Below are positions 44,142 to 55,044 of a stretch of 64,000 bases of DNA, in pieces. The DNA is from Ixodes scapularis (lineage: Eukaryota > Arthropoda > Arachnida > Ixodida > Ixodidae), in assembly GCF_016920785.2 (NCBI RefSeq), contig NW_024609835.1, forward strand, positions 26,857,297 through 26,921,296. The letters are read 5' to 3'. A model generated the notes under the pieces. It worked only from the letters and a program-made list of their open reading frames with translations. It did not search any database and was not told where the DNA came from. The translations under genes and the position numbers were made by a program. Position 1 is the first letter of the stretch, and the number at the start of each line of letters is the position of its first letter.

Positions 44142-45031
44142 GGGATACGGTCCATTCGTCACATGCACACTCGTCGCAGGACGATTGGTCACAGGACGAT
44201 TCGTTACACAGGAACATTCGTCATAAGATGACTAGTCACGCGGCCAACCGGTCCCACAATAGTTCGTCCCCCAAAAAATTTATTCTTCGATTTGGTTCGC
44301 GGCGGACAAAGTGGCTCACCTCTTATCTTATTATGTGTTTGGCTTCTGAAAGGCGAAGAATTTGTAACAAACGTTTTAGCTTCTGGTTCGGTCCCGAAAA
44401 TCGAATGTTGGTTCGGCTCCACAAAGTGGGTCACCTCTTACTTTAGCATGTCTTTCGCTTCTCAAGGTCAAAGAATTTGTAACAGACGTTTTAGCTTCTG
44501 GGTCCGTCCCGAACGGTGAATGCGGAGGCCATATAAGAGCGACTATTTTTGAACTCAAACTACATTCAAAATAATGGAGGTGATCGCCACAGAGAGAGGT
44601 AGAGCCATGATGCTGCACGACGGGTACGCGTAAACATTCAGCAGAAAGAATTCTGATACTTATTGATTTTGTCGAATAGGTGTATGCAAGGCAAAAGTAA
44701 ATACTGATTTGGCTGCCAGCCGGATCGTTCAAGCCGGCAACTGAGATCAACCTGCTGAAGACTCGTAATATAATGAAAGTAAAAGCGGAGGAGTATTGTA
44801 AGATTAGTTTTCCTAACCATTGGTTTATGTGACAGTGGAAAGTCGTGACACTCCTCATCAGGGAATGTGGGCAGTTGCTGAAATTTGCGATTTACTATCG
44901 TCCCCTGCCCGATCGATATGACCAGTTGCCCGCATGACGAGTCATCCAGTGACGAATGTTCCTATGTGACGAATCTTCCTGTGACCAATCGTCCTGTGAC
45001 GAGTGCGCATGTGACGAATCGTCCTCATCCC
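44142..45031. mobile_element. 890-bp MULE-like element, repeat-built TIRs, 9-bp TSD
   Basis: The inverted ends start GGGATACGG and GGGATGAGG (minus) and stay similar for about 110 bp. The arms consist of irregular units of about 15 bp of the type CGTCACAGGACGATT. An exact 9-bp duplication CCTTACATT flanks it (44133-44141 and 45032-45040). The interior has a two-unit tandem repeat and no transposase. A 9-bp duplication with long TIRs suggests Mutator-like; that is inference. Confidence 0.82.
44294..44519 (+). repeat. Two-copy tandem repeat, about 116 bp
   Basis: Units beginning GGTTCGCGGCGGACAAAGTG (44294) and GGTTCGGCTCCACAAAGTGG (about 44410) share GTCACCTCTTA, TTTGTAACA and GACGTTTTAGCTTCTGG-type blocks and each end in GTCCCGAA. 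Confidence 0.8.
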
Positions 45032-46031
45032 CCTTACATTTATCAGTAATTTAGTAACGGAATGATTACATATTTCCTAGAGTAATTTTAAAGTAATTCC
45101 CTTACATTTTTGACGTAACGGATTCCTTGTAATCCGTTACACTTTTTCTCAGAACCAACCCCCCCCCCCCCCCTTTTCTAACTTTTCTTTTATTTATTTA
45201 TTTTTTTTTTTTTTGTAAAGATGAGCGCAGTGACACTGTCACGCGAATTGACCAGCGCAAAGGGAGGCTTGTCACTCTCCAGTTCCGCAAAGCCTTTTTT
45301 TTTTTCTTTTTTTTTTTTTTTTTTGCAACACCAAGCTTCTGATTTTTTTTTTTAGACCCTAGCATCAATGTAAAAATATCCCAATAAAAATTTCTACAAA
45401 AAAAAAAAAAAGTTATATCCGCTTTTTTTAGTTTATTCGTGCTTTCTTCGCGATCGAAGACGCGGAGAGGAGGACACCAAGTCATTCTGCGCCTCTTCGA
45501 GAAGCTCGAGGTGGTAAGTGCATGCACTGAAAATAATTAACAATGTCCTTCTCGGTTATAGTGACTACGACCATTTTCATGATGTCACAACACGAGACAA
45601 CGTTTCGTCTACCCTAAAGTCCACTAAAAGAGATGTGATAATATGTGATGGTGTTATTGCCACAAGCATCTTCATTTGTTGCTGCACACTTATCATCTTC
45701 TCTTAGAAAACAGAATGTTTTTTCTGTATCTTTCACCTTATTTGACCCTGTTTTAAAAGCTACTTATTTTTTTGTAGTCCAACTTCTATGGTTGGCCCAC
45801 TTTGTTTGTGAATTCCAGCCAGGTTATCTGCGTCTCAGTCACCCTTTTTGTGAGTCAGCTTTTTGCGAGCACTTGGAAAATGGTAATAATCTTCCTTTCT
45901 TCTTCTTCCTGTTTTTCCCCAGCAGGACGCATCTTATCTCAAGCAGATATTTTTACACATAAAACATAATGGTGGCTGACGTAGACTTGATATTCTGGGC
46001 TTGGGGAGAGAGTGAAACTCGTGAGTGGGGC

Positions 46032-46066
46032 TAGGGTGCCTTCAAAGCGAGCATGAAGGCACTCTA
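46032..46066. mobile_element. 35-bp micro-MITE with 8-bp TSD
   Basis: Two 14-bp inverted ends, TAGGGTGCCTTCA and TGAAGGCACTCTA, are separated by 9 bp and flanked by an exact duplication AGTGGGGC (46024-46031 and 46067-46074). The ends match the 250-bp MITE at 12636-12885. It appears to be an extreme internal-deletion product that still transposed. Confidence 0.85.
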
Positions 46067-46716
46067 AGTGGGGCCATAGCGCGGCATATTTAGTACTCTA
46101 CCCTTCGCTGCCCCTGGCATCAGCGGATGTCTATCCGGAGAACACCGGAGTAAACTGCAGTGGTTCGTGCTCCGTGCGTTTTTGAACGGCACCAAGAATG
46201 GTACACACGGCAAACGTGCGTTTACATTTCCTTGTTTTAACCGACGTTCTAATTAATTCTTGTTATGAGTGTCCTTTTTTTCTTTTATTACTTATATTTA
46301 TATACTGGAAACTTTTTTTTATTCACCAACGTCGAACTGTTCAGAACCAAGGGAAGAAGAATATCGAGCTAGAGATTATTTATTATTTAATTATCACTTT
46401 ACTGGGTTAAGTACGTTTAGGCTATTGTCTGGCAGTATATGTCGGTATAGTAAGATGGACATAAATCAATTCTTATTCTACTCTTGGCTATACCCATCGT
46501 AGGTACTTCGCCGCCGTCTTGGCGCATGCATCACATCGTTATCGGGTACCGTTATCGCGGGTATCGGACGTATCGGAACGATCTACTAAATCTCTCGAAT
46601 AGCAGGCAACGGCTGTAACGACGAAGATTTGCTCTACATTCGAGGTAAATAGTACTTCCCTTGCTTCGCTGAAGAAGCTCAATGCAGAGCATGAAGCATT
46701 CGTGAGGAACAGTATG

Positions 46717-46869
46717 GCACTCCGATCCAGTGCCTCAGTTCAAATGGTGTTCAGCGTAGTAGTCGACATATTGAGTAAGAAATAACGCAAAAGGTCTGAC
46801 GAGACTTTCGAGAGCCAGCTGTTGCTCAAAATTCTCAAGGTCATTAAATGGAACAGATTGCAACTATAA
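46717..46869 (+). pseudogene. hAT transposase dimerisation domain, broken
   Basis: The frame reads ALRSSASVQMVFSVVVDILS, KK, an in-frame TAA (46783-46785), then RKRSDETFESQLLLKILKVI before the stop at 46867. This matches the hAT C-terminal motif (PSSAS-V-ER-x-FS...ILSKKR-x-R-L-S-D-x-x-F-E-x-LLLK). The ER pair has become QM. Upstream frames (LKKLNAEHEAFVRNS) may continue the domain. It confirms the hAT assignment of the 6.15-kb element. Confidence 0.72.
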
Positions 46870-48556
46870 GAACTTGAATAACCCTCTTCCCTTTATTTCT
46901 TACTTGAGGACAATAATGTTAAAAATAACGCCACGAAAGCAACGGATTACTTTTTGGGGTAACGGTCAGTTACTTTTATGGGAGGGTAATTGTAATAAAT
47001 TACAATAAACCCCTTTCGGAGTAGAGCGCCACCTGTTGCACGCAACTGCAACTAGGTCCACCGCCATTACGCAGGGGTCCCGCCAGAACCGCCTGCATCT
47101 TACCGCCTACAACGGTGCTGCTTACACTTTGAGTCCCAGTCTGCGCGCGCCGCATCATTATGCCATCGCATTGCTGCGTACCTTTGTGTACGCAGGATGA
47201 ATACGTTGACGGAGACGGAAAAAGGTACGTGTCAGACAAGTTCTAAAGTGTTCAAAAAGAAAAACCGAGTACTCGTGTTGTTTACAAAACTTTCACGGGT
47301 TAGACAAGAAAACGCTCTTATCATCCGTAAGCGGAAGCATCGCAAACGATTATATGTTGTAGTAGTGTGGCCGTGTGTCGAGCCGTGTCTTTAACTAGAG
47401 AGGTACGGCCACGGTTCAGTGCGCGGCTCGCATGCGCGAGCGGCTCCCTCCTTCAGTGCTTCTTCACTGCAACCGAGGCCATTTTAGGTACTTGTTCGGC
47501 GTGTAGATGCATGATTACTTCTTCTGCAAGTTCGTTTCCTTTACTCACGCCGGTAAAGAGTTTTCCAGAAAACAGACGTCGGGTGGACTAAATGCAGTGT
47601 ACACCGAATCTGAAGATCACTCGAACCCGCCTTGCGATCGTGGGAACTTTTGGGGTGGTGTCCTGAACAGAGTGCCAAGGCCGTACCGCTACACGTTTAG
47701 GGACGTCACGCTACTGATCAGTTTGGAAATTTGTGAGAATGCAGCCAAAGAGTTGGTGTTTAGAGCATGTTCAACAATTGTTATTCTGTTCAACGGTTTT
47801 TATCCCTGAACACATTGTATGTTGTTCTTGGGTCTTCTTGCTTCGGTAGCAGGAACCCTTGATGAAAAAGCCTCCTGCACTGAATGGGATAAAAAAAAAA
47901 ATTATACACCGGTTTGACACTCAAACAGCTATGCATATTTTCTGTGCAAATAAAGATCAGTTCCAGCACACTTTTTTTTTTTTTTTTTTGCAATGTCGCA
48001 TTTCGGGTGGGTTCAAACAAACGTGGTACGTTTAAAAACGCCGTGAAATAAACCCAATACATCAGTGGTTCTGGAAAGTCTACTCTGTAGCTTTGTGAGC
48101 AATGCCATAAACCGCTTAATTTCTTAGTCTTTAAAAGGTGACCGAGGAAGGAATTTAAAATGCTGCTCCACCCACCCGTACAACCTTTTCTGCTGTTCTG
48201 TACGATTTGCGATTGCGATTTCTTAAACACTCAAGGTTGTGACTCGTGAGGCACCTTTTGCAGTTACTGGTACGCGGTCGTAAGTTTATTGGAGGGGTAC
48301 GAAAAACGAAACGAGCGAGTTCTCGGCTGTCACCGAACGATAACCTCACGACGGGGGCAGCGTACCGAGTCGTTCGGAGTGGGCACGCTAAAAGCGCGAT
48401 CACTATGATTAACTGTATTAAAATTATGAAATGTTACTAAAAAAAATCACTACAAAACAAAAAAGAACTTGCCTGTTCCGTGAGTAGTTAGCCCTTATCG
48501 ATGCGGGGACCACGTATGCTTCGACGAAAAAGTTGTAGCTTCTTTCCATGAATCCC

Positions 48557-48663
48557 GGAGAAAAGCTCACCGGAGAAAAGCTCACCGGAGAAAAGCTCAC
48601 CGGAGATAAGCTCACCGGAGAAAAGCTCACCGCAAAACCGGCGGATGCGGAGAAAAGCTCACC
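48557..48663 (+). repeat. Left 15-bp repeat array (TIR)
   Basis: Units at 48557, 48572, 48587, 48602 (variant) and 48617, then one at 48649. A further partial copy occurs near 48680-48695 and has no counterpart in the right arm. The period is a multiple of three, so both strands are open without meaning a protein. Confidence 0.95.
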
Positions 48664-49269
48664 GGCCATTGAGCGTATGCGCAGAAAAGCTCACCGATAT
48701 TTTTTCTTCTTTTTATATGGAGGCTGTTGGATCGTGCGTAACATATATCAATTTAATATCATTAAAATTCGCCAGCTTTGTAAAAAATAAAATGTCCTCT
48801 TTTGTAATATTTGTTAAGCTTAATGGTATATTGCTCCCAAATTAATAATTGCGGGCCAGTGTTTTTTGTGCCTTACTCGCTAGGCAACGAATGCCTAACT
48901 AAAATCTTTATGAACTTTAAGAACAGGAAAAAGTTAAAAAAACGCAATGATGACTGCCTAAAACCTAAAAGTCAAAGGTGTAAATTCCGAAAATCCAAAA
49001 GTGCACGCGCAACACCGCGGTGCCTGAAATTCTCTTTGAAGCTTTTGTTAACATTTGAAAACAGGATAAAACAGTCAATAGGATATCGAGGCTTCTTTCT
49101 TCCACGGACATGCACGCTTTCTAATCATTCGTGCTGGTGTTTCCACACGTTCCCTTTGTGTGATAGTGTCCTTCTATGGTGCGCCACCCATGACCTTCAG
49201 AGGTGCACACTGTCTCCGTTGTTGTTCGTGAGCTATATAAGAACTAGTCATTTGTAAGGTAGGTAGCGA

Positions 49270-49390
49270 ATTGGGCGAGTTGGTAAACGTTATACATGAT
49301 GAAAACCGCTCAAACGACGACGACGGAGTGAAGACAACAAACACGACACGACGAAGCTGTTCTCGCAACTAAAGTTTTGTTAGTGAAATT
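49270..49390 (-). mobile_element. PLE tail fragment
   Basis: GGGCGAGTTGGTAAACG with ACATGATGAAAACCGC resembles the left edge of the PLE at 55066 (GGGCTAGTTGG, ACATGATTAAAATAGCGC). CTCGCAACTAAAGTTTT resembles the tail at 9090-9105. No protein part remains. Confidence 0.45.
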
Positions 49391-49793
49391 AAAAGAAAGA
49401 AAACAGCGTAGCCGACACTGATTACATTAACAAACATTTAATTACCTATTAGGCACTACACAATAATTGGACCTCAAGCGATTCACACACCGCTATTCAT
49501 ATTAGCTCGCAAAAAACAAACCTCTTTATCTGACAGAGCTACCGACGGCGCACTCTCAGCTGTCAATAAATTGTTGCCTTCTTTACCGGTGTACGACGTT
49601 CTGATTTTATACTTGCGGCTTCATTAATTTACAAAATGGGTGATTACTAATTTCTGAGGAATTAGTAAATATGCCCAATGAACCTCAAGAATATTACAAA
49701 AACGAGGACATATTTTAATGAAGTGACGAACGTGAATTGTGTTAAATTGCCACGTTTTACGCAGAATCAAGCTAAACTAAAAAAAAATATCAG

Positions 49794-49900
49794 TGAGCTT
49801 TTCTCCGCATCTGCCGGTTTTGCGGTGAGCTTTTCTCCGGTGAGCTTATCTCCGGTGAGCTTTTCTCCGGTGAGCTTTTCTCCGGTGAGCTTTTCTCCGC
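49794..49900 (-). repeat. Right 15-bp repeat array (TIR)
   Basis: Inverted copy of the left array with the variant unit in the same position. The spacer differs by one base (GCAGATGC against GCGGATGC). Confidence 0.95.
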
Positions 49901-50244
49901 CGCCCTCTTTCCATGCACCGGTTTGTGCCTGACCGGCTACTGCAGAACTGCTCCACCTCTCTGTCACTTATATGTGGCAGTATCGATAGATCATTAGACC
50001 AACAGGTGATCGGGAAAGCACCCGCACAAGCCATAGCTCAAAGCGCTACGGCGACTACACTGCACGCCGACCGGTCGAACCCTGCGTAATGGCGGCGATC
50101 ACCCAATGTGGCTAGATGTTTTACTATTCCCGCTAAATGTTTTTCAGTGTTGCCAAAATTCCGAAAGGGGTCTATTTAGCCTTCAGTAATTGTAAATGTA
50201 ATTCCTTACTATTTTTCAGTAACGTGTACAAGTCTGGCCAACGC

Positions 50245-50797
50245 GATACCATCTCCGTCATTTTCCGTGCACTCGTCGCCCGTCCGACTCGGCTGCTTGA
50301 ACGTTGTCGCCTTGCTAACCTGCTGCTGTTGCCAACTCAGGACTCGTCAAGCTGCACCAATGCAGCTTTTTTTCTCAGTTCCCTGCCATCATATACCTGT
50401 ACTTGATGGAGAAATAAACACTATTATTATAACATGAGCCTGCTCGCGTATGTCACGTGGTAGCGGTAGGAAAAACGACAGGAAGGGCTTTCATTATTCG
50501 TCGCGCGGTGCGCACGGGCTTTTGGGATTTTTTTTAAAGGTCTATTATCCATCGTATTACACACTCGGCCATAATACGACTATCCGTCGTATTGAAAGAA
50601 CCATACCAAGGTTTGACAAAAAAAACACGAAAAGCTCCGCTGCAATCCATCAGCAAGCGCGGACCGCCTTGTGAGAAATGGCAGGACCTTCGAGAGAGGC
50701 GGGGAGGTCCTGTTTTTGCAGCTTCACAAGGCCGCTTGAAAAGATCGGTCTAAACATAGTTCCTTCCTGCATAGGTGGCGTTCAAAGTTTTATATAT
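50245..50797. other. Flank of the hAT insertion; polyadenylation-like signal
   Basis: GAGAAATAAACACTATTATT near 50409 contains AATAAA preceded by GATGG, and a similar GGTGAGAAATAAACTCATTA occurs near 60358. Both could be 3' ends of a repeated transcript such as a retroelement. No ORF is recognised. Confidence 0.35.
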
Positions 50798-50801
50798 TAA
50801 A

Positions 50802-51410
50802 GGGGCGGTGCAACGATATTCATTTGGAATGTTATTTACTTTACGCGAGCTCACTGGCACTAGTGGGACTCAAGGATACTTCCACGCAACGCCACCGACC
50901 AAGAAGCTCCTTTTGCCAAGGACAAAAGTGAGCGTTTTCTTGCTGTCTCTCCTTCGCGAAACTTGATGACGTAAATGAGGGATTGTAGTATCCTGACTAT
51001 CCTCCCGTGACGATATTTCAATGCGGCTCATATATTAGACCCGAGTATTGCGTGGGCACTCGATTTGGGCTCGAAAAATATTCGGGCAGTGGCCCGTGTC
51101 CAATCGCTGAAATGACGACAATAGCCGAGCCATAACAATGTCTGGAACTCAGCGCGTATCCTGTGCCTTGCCAACACCAGCGCGTGGCTATGACCAACAT
51201 CGGCAGCATATAATCGGCTCCAGATCACGTGGCCGCTTGTTCTAACTGCAAATTAAAAAAAGTAAACGCTCCTCTTTTTTCTTTTTTTTTTTTTGCGACT
51301 TTGATTGCGTGTGGTGAAAAACGAACGGGTGCTTCACAGGTCATTAACGTCTGGGATCCGTTCTAAGCGGCATTTGCGCAAAATACAAAAATCGTTGCAT
51401 CGCCCATCTC
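50802..51410. mobile_element. TTAA-type MITE (AGGGGCGGTGCAAC family)
   Basis: The left end AGGGGCGGTGCAACGA after TTAA (50798-50801), and much of the interior (CACTAGTGGGAC, GACCAAGAAGC, ATAATCGGCTCCAGATCACG), match 37599-38229. The right end has decayed (ATCGTTGCATCGCCCATCTC). Confidence 0.82.
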
Positions 51411-53007
51411 AGCACGTTATAGAAAAAGGGGTCCCCTTCCCTTGCTCTCGGAGGTGAGGCCCTGAGCTGCAGCCTCCCTAGCCTCTCCGCTCCCTCCCTC
51501 CCCTCCCCCCTTCCCAAGCGCTGCGTCCAAGCAGGGCAACACGTAATCTTTCCACAATGTCCTTCGCCGACGGCCTCGACACCTCACGCTGGTCCGCGCC
51601 AATGGCGTTTCCCCGTCGCGGGGGCCTTCACCGACTTGAGATTTCTGGGGGGCGGGGGGGGGGGGGGGGGGGGGGGGGGGGTTTGAGGAGCGGTGAAGGG
51701 TCGGGGGAATCTTGTAATAGGCTGCCTCTTCAACTTTGCCGTCGTCGTGGCCTCCACCGACTCGCCTCCAGAAAGCGCGCGTGTTAACGACGTCCCAGAT
51801 TGAAATCTACCGAAGATCCGCTGAAATCATCGCATGCGCTGCTCCATAATCGGCACTGGAGCAGCTTACGATTCCCATTCCCGTAACCGTAAGTGCGCGT
51901 TGCTGAGAACAAGAGAGAAAGAGGGAAGGCTTGCAAAAGAGAAGATACTGGCGCGTATGTCATAGCGAGAGGCCAAACGGTCACTATAAGTTTTTTTTGT
52001 TTTTGTTTGTTTGTTTGTTTTTTTGGGGGGAAGGGGGTGGCAGGCTGACATCGAATACTATCTTAAAAGCCGCCCTTCCAACCGTACCTTAGCAGAACCA
52101 ATAAACAAAATTTCCTACTTATCGAAACATCTGTCGAGTACTTAATATTTTTTTCTTTGAGAAAACAGGCGGAGACAATATCGCCTTTTTTTTTTTTTAC
52201 TGCGTCATTACAGGGGGGCTTCCCAATTGTCGATTTTCAGAAAACGTTGGTGTCATCGAAAATCAAACAGTAAGCACCAAACTTGCACTGTTGATCTGTT
52301 CATCGCGATTCACCCTCTCGTAACAAAACATAAGCAAATCAGATTGTAGAACTGCTTTTTTACTATGCCTTCGTGCATTATTCTTTTTATTAGTTAATTT
52401 TTATATAAACTAGTGTCAACCGACACAGCCAGTGCTACAATAGTCAGCCGGCAATAGCCAGGTGGCGCCAGCAAAGTGAGAGCCCACGGTTATACCCTGT
52501 CTCGTTGTAACTTGGCAAAGGGTGAACGATAAGCCCCACATTGCGTGCTGACGGCTTCAGTATGCGCTGCATAGACGAGTGCAAGGCACACATATTGGAG
52601 CATGACGCAGCGAAAAGGTTGATACTTCTTCGCAGTAGAAGCGTACTCCGGTGATACGTATAGTCACTTTCCGAATGGCCCGCTAGGGCCGTAGCTTCCG
52701 CCATGCGATCACGGCATCCTGGTCTACGCAGTATTTCTTGCTTCAGACACTACGCTAAGCTGCGCCATCAGCGTCATAGTTTACGTTTGAACAATGCAGC
52801 CGCCACAACCAGGCATACCCAATGTTTCTTGCTTCACTCGCTAGATAGCGCCAAACCAAACAGCATTGCAGGTTTGGAAATCCTACTCCTGCATCAGTAA
52901 TGTCGATTCGAAGGAGAACCTGGCCGAACCACGAACATGACAAGACAAAAATCTTCGTTAAAACAAAATAAAAACTCGTCAATTCAGGTATTGCAGTAGG
53001 GTGAAGA
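51411..53007. other. Unassigned; G tract and T tracts
   Basis: A near-pure G run spans about 51649-51680. T runs with GTTT repeats occur near 51990-52025. Short ORFs only. Confidence 0.4.
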
Positions 53008-53165
53008 CTTGGCCGAGTTGGTTTCGCATGTTGACGATTAAAAACAGCGCGAACGGGACGAGGGACAAAGGGAGGCGTTGACAGACAGAGCGCTGTCTAC
53101 GTCTCCTCTTGTCATTCATCTCGTTCGCGCTGATTTTATTTGTCAATTTAAGTTCGTAACTTCTT
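53008..53165. mobile_element. PLE-edge-like foldback fragment
   Basis: GGCCGAGTTGGTTTCGCATG with AAAACAGCGCGAACGGGACG resembles the edge motif at the left ends of the PLEs at 30966 and 55066. CTCGTTCGCGCTG at 53120-53132 mirrors it. No protein part is present. Confidence 0.4.
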
Positions 53166-53699
53166 AACAGTGGGCCCAGTACAATTGTATCGCTGGTTGT
53201 GTACCACATGGGAGAGATTTGTTTCACAAAATTCAGCGTAAACGACATAGCACACCAACACAGCCGCGAGCGCGCTGAAAACGAAACCAACCAAATTTAA
53301 GACACTTTATGGCGTCGAGTACGTCAGCGCCCTCTCACCGCCGGTCAAATAATTACCGAGATGAAAACTTCTATATCTTCTATTTCATATTGACTTCTGT
53401 GGTAAATATCGTTTCCCTTACACCTTGCGACCCTTTTTGCTATTTGTCGCTTGAGGCCTTTCTTTGCAGAACCAAAAAAGCTTCTTTTTTTTTTCTTTTT
53501 TTTTACCGTACATTTTTTTGTTGAAACGTTTTCTCTGGGCACATTTTTATTTCTAAGCCCGCTTCTATTGCATTGTTAGCCTGCCACCGACTATAATTTG
53601 GGGCAACGACTTTAACTAATTTATATAAAAAAAGTAGACCTGCAATTAAAAAAAGAGAGCGTTGAAAGCTATTCCTATTAACCGGTGACATTCAGTGCG

Positions 53700-54222
53700 C
53701 CGAACAAAGTTATATCGACAGATCATTTCGTCGGCACGGCTATACCGTTTCATGGACTCATCTTGCGACGCTTCGTCGACAGCGTTTTTCCGTGCACATC
53801 GACTCGGCCGCCGGGATCCCAATGGAAAGCTAGTGAGGCTTGCATATATGCTTGACCTTGAGATTCTGATTCATTTTCTCCGAGCGTAGAGGAGCGAAGT
53901 GCGCCGCTGGCCGTACATATCGCAGTATGTTTGAAAGCATTAGGGCTCCCGGATATATATTTTTTTTTTTTTTTTGTATCGGAGTCGCTTGGGTGCTTTG
54001 CTATTGTTCCGGTATACTTCCAATGAAAATGAAGCCAGTAATTCAATAAACTCCACATAATAAAAACAAAAATACGCTGTCGACGAAACGTCCCAAAACC
54101 AGGAGTTCACGAACGAGTTTCCACGAAACGTCACGACGGTGTCACAGAGTCGACAAAACGATCGTCCATGAAACGCATGTCGATGAACAGCTGTCCACGA
54201 AACGCGTTTCGACAACACGATA
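53700..54222. repeat. Candidate foldback with CCACGAAACG repeats
   Basis: 54078-54222 carries irregular units of the type GTCGACGAAACG, TCCACGAAACG and TCCATGAAACG. A diverged inverted counterpart with CGTTTCATGGAC and CGTCGACAGCG lies at 53746-53785. This resembles the repeat-built TIRs at 44142 and 48551, but no target duplication was found. Confidence 0.45.
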
Positions 54223-54225
54223 CAT

Positions 54226-55044
54226 ACGCACTGCATATTCTGAATACACGGGCTTGCCTCCTTCCGGCATGCTATTTTCCATCTCCAAATACAGAACAGT
54301 GAATGAGAAATCGCCGAACGAAGGAAATTTCAAAACCAATATTCGACCACACCTGCGCTTTTTGGTGTCGGGACGTCACCACACTAGCAGGCAGGCTTTC
54401 TGCTCATTGAGCTACTTTCCACAGCGTTCATTTCCCACCATCAAATTCCTCGTAATCAGCCACGAACGAGTTCTGCCGCCCAAACAGTAAACTCGTGCCT
54501 GCCCACAAAAAAACACCGTTGAATATTCAAGGCCTGTGAAGATCCTCCTCCACCTCCACGTGACGTCATCACGTGCCTCGACGCATTTACTGAACACGTG
54601 GTCCAACCGAACGCTCTCGCAGCACTCGCGCACAATCCGAGTGTCAGTGCTCGATTTCACCGTGACGTCATCGATTGGCTAGTGCGTGGGCTTTGCTTCA
54701 CATAGGATGTTACGAACCATCGGAGCTAATCTAAAGGCCTGTGCGAGTTTCCCGTGACCTTCGAGAGGAAGCGCCATGACGCGCGGAGGGCATAGTCACG
54801 TGCTACGCGTTCACAGAGCTGGATTGGCTGGTACGGCTCGTAGGGCACCTCCACACTGCGGCCGACCGAAAGTTGGAACGCAGTATGGGTAGCGTTCTCC
54901 TGCCATTTGGCGTCAATCTTGCAGTATTGCCAGTCGAGATGTTGAGTTTTGTATTTTTGTTTTGTTTTTGTTTTGTTTGTTTTGTTTTGTACGTAAAAAG
55001 CAAATTTTGTTTTTTTACGAGCCTTCGACGACTTTTCCAAAATG
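54226..55044. other. Unassigned stretch
   Basis: No gene. (GTTTT)n-like repeats near 54955-54990. Confidence 0.4.

Larger units (their letters stand above)
48551..49905. mobile_element. 1.36-kb element, TIRs of 15-bp tandem repeats, 10-bp TSD
   Basis: An exact 10-bp duplication TCTTTCCATG flanks it (48541-48550 and 49906-49915). Each end is an inverted copy of an array of five GGAGAAAAGCTCACC units in which the fourth carries the same A-to-T change (GGAGATAAGCTCACC), then a CAAAACCGGC(G/A)GATGC spacer and a sixth unit. The interior is AT-rich and non-coding apart from a PLE tail fragment. A 9-11-bp duplication is Mutator-like; the superfamily is not proven. A related arm is at 60611-60704. 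Confidence 0.88.
47008..50172. mobile_element. TA-flanked TIR element nested in the hAT
   Basis: The left end AACCCCTTTCGGAGTAG and right end (minus) GACCCCTTTCGGAATTT are followed at similar distance by a mirrored CGCCATTACGCAGGG block. TA occurs at both borders (47006-47007 and 50173-50174). It holds the repeat-TIR element 48551-49905 and no recognised transposase. Confidence 0.6.
44087..50236 (+). mobile_element. hAT element, 6.15 kb with nested insertions
   Basis: The ends CAGACTTGTACGTAATCC and GTAACGTGTACAAGTCTG carry an exact 8-bp duplication GCCAACGC (44079-44086 and 50237-50244). Subterminal regions are rich in GTAATCCGTTAC/AATTAC motifs. A hAT dimerisation-domain fragment sits at 46717-46869. 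Three separate elements (44142-45031, 46032-46066, 47008-50172) have inserted, leaving about 2.0 kb of the original. Confidence 0.85.

Noticed and set aside
48548..48790. Repetitive protein GEKLTGEKLT... as a real gene
   Set aside because: The DNA unit is 15 bp, so frames stay open on both strands, and the array is the TIR of a transposon present in inverted copies.
48557..49900. CRISPR array
   Set aside because: Repeats are contiguous 15-mers without spacers, in eukaryotic transposon ends.
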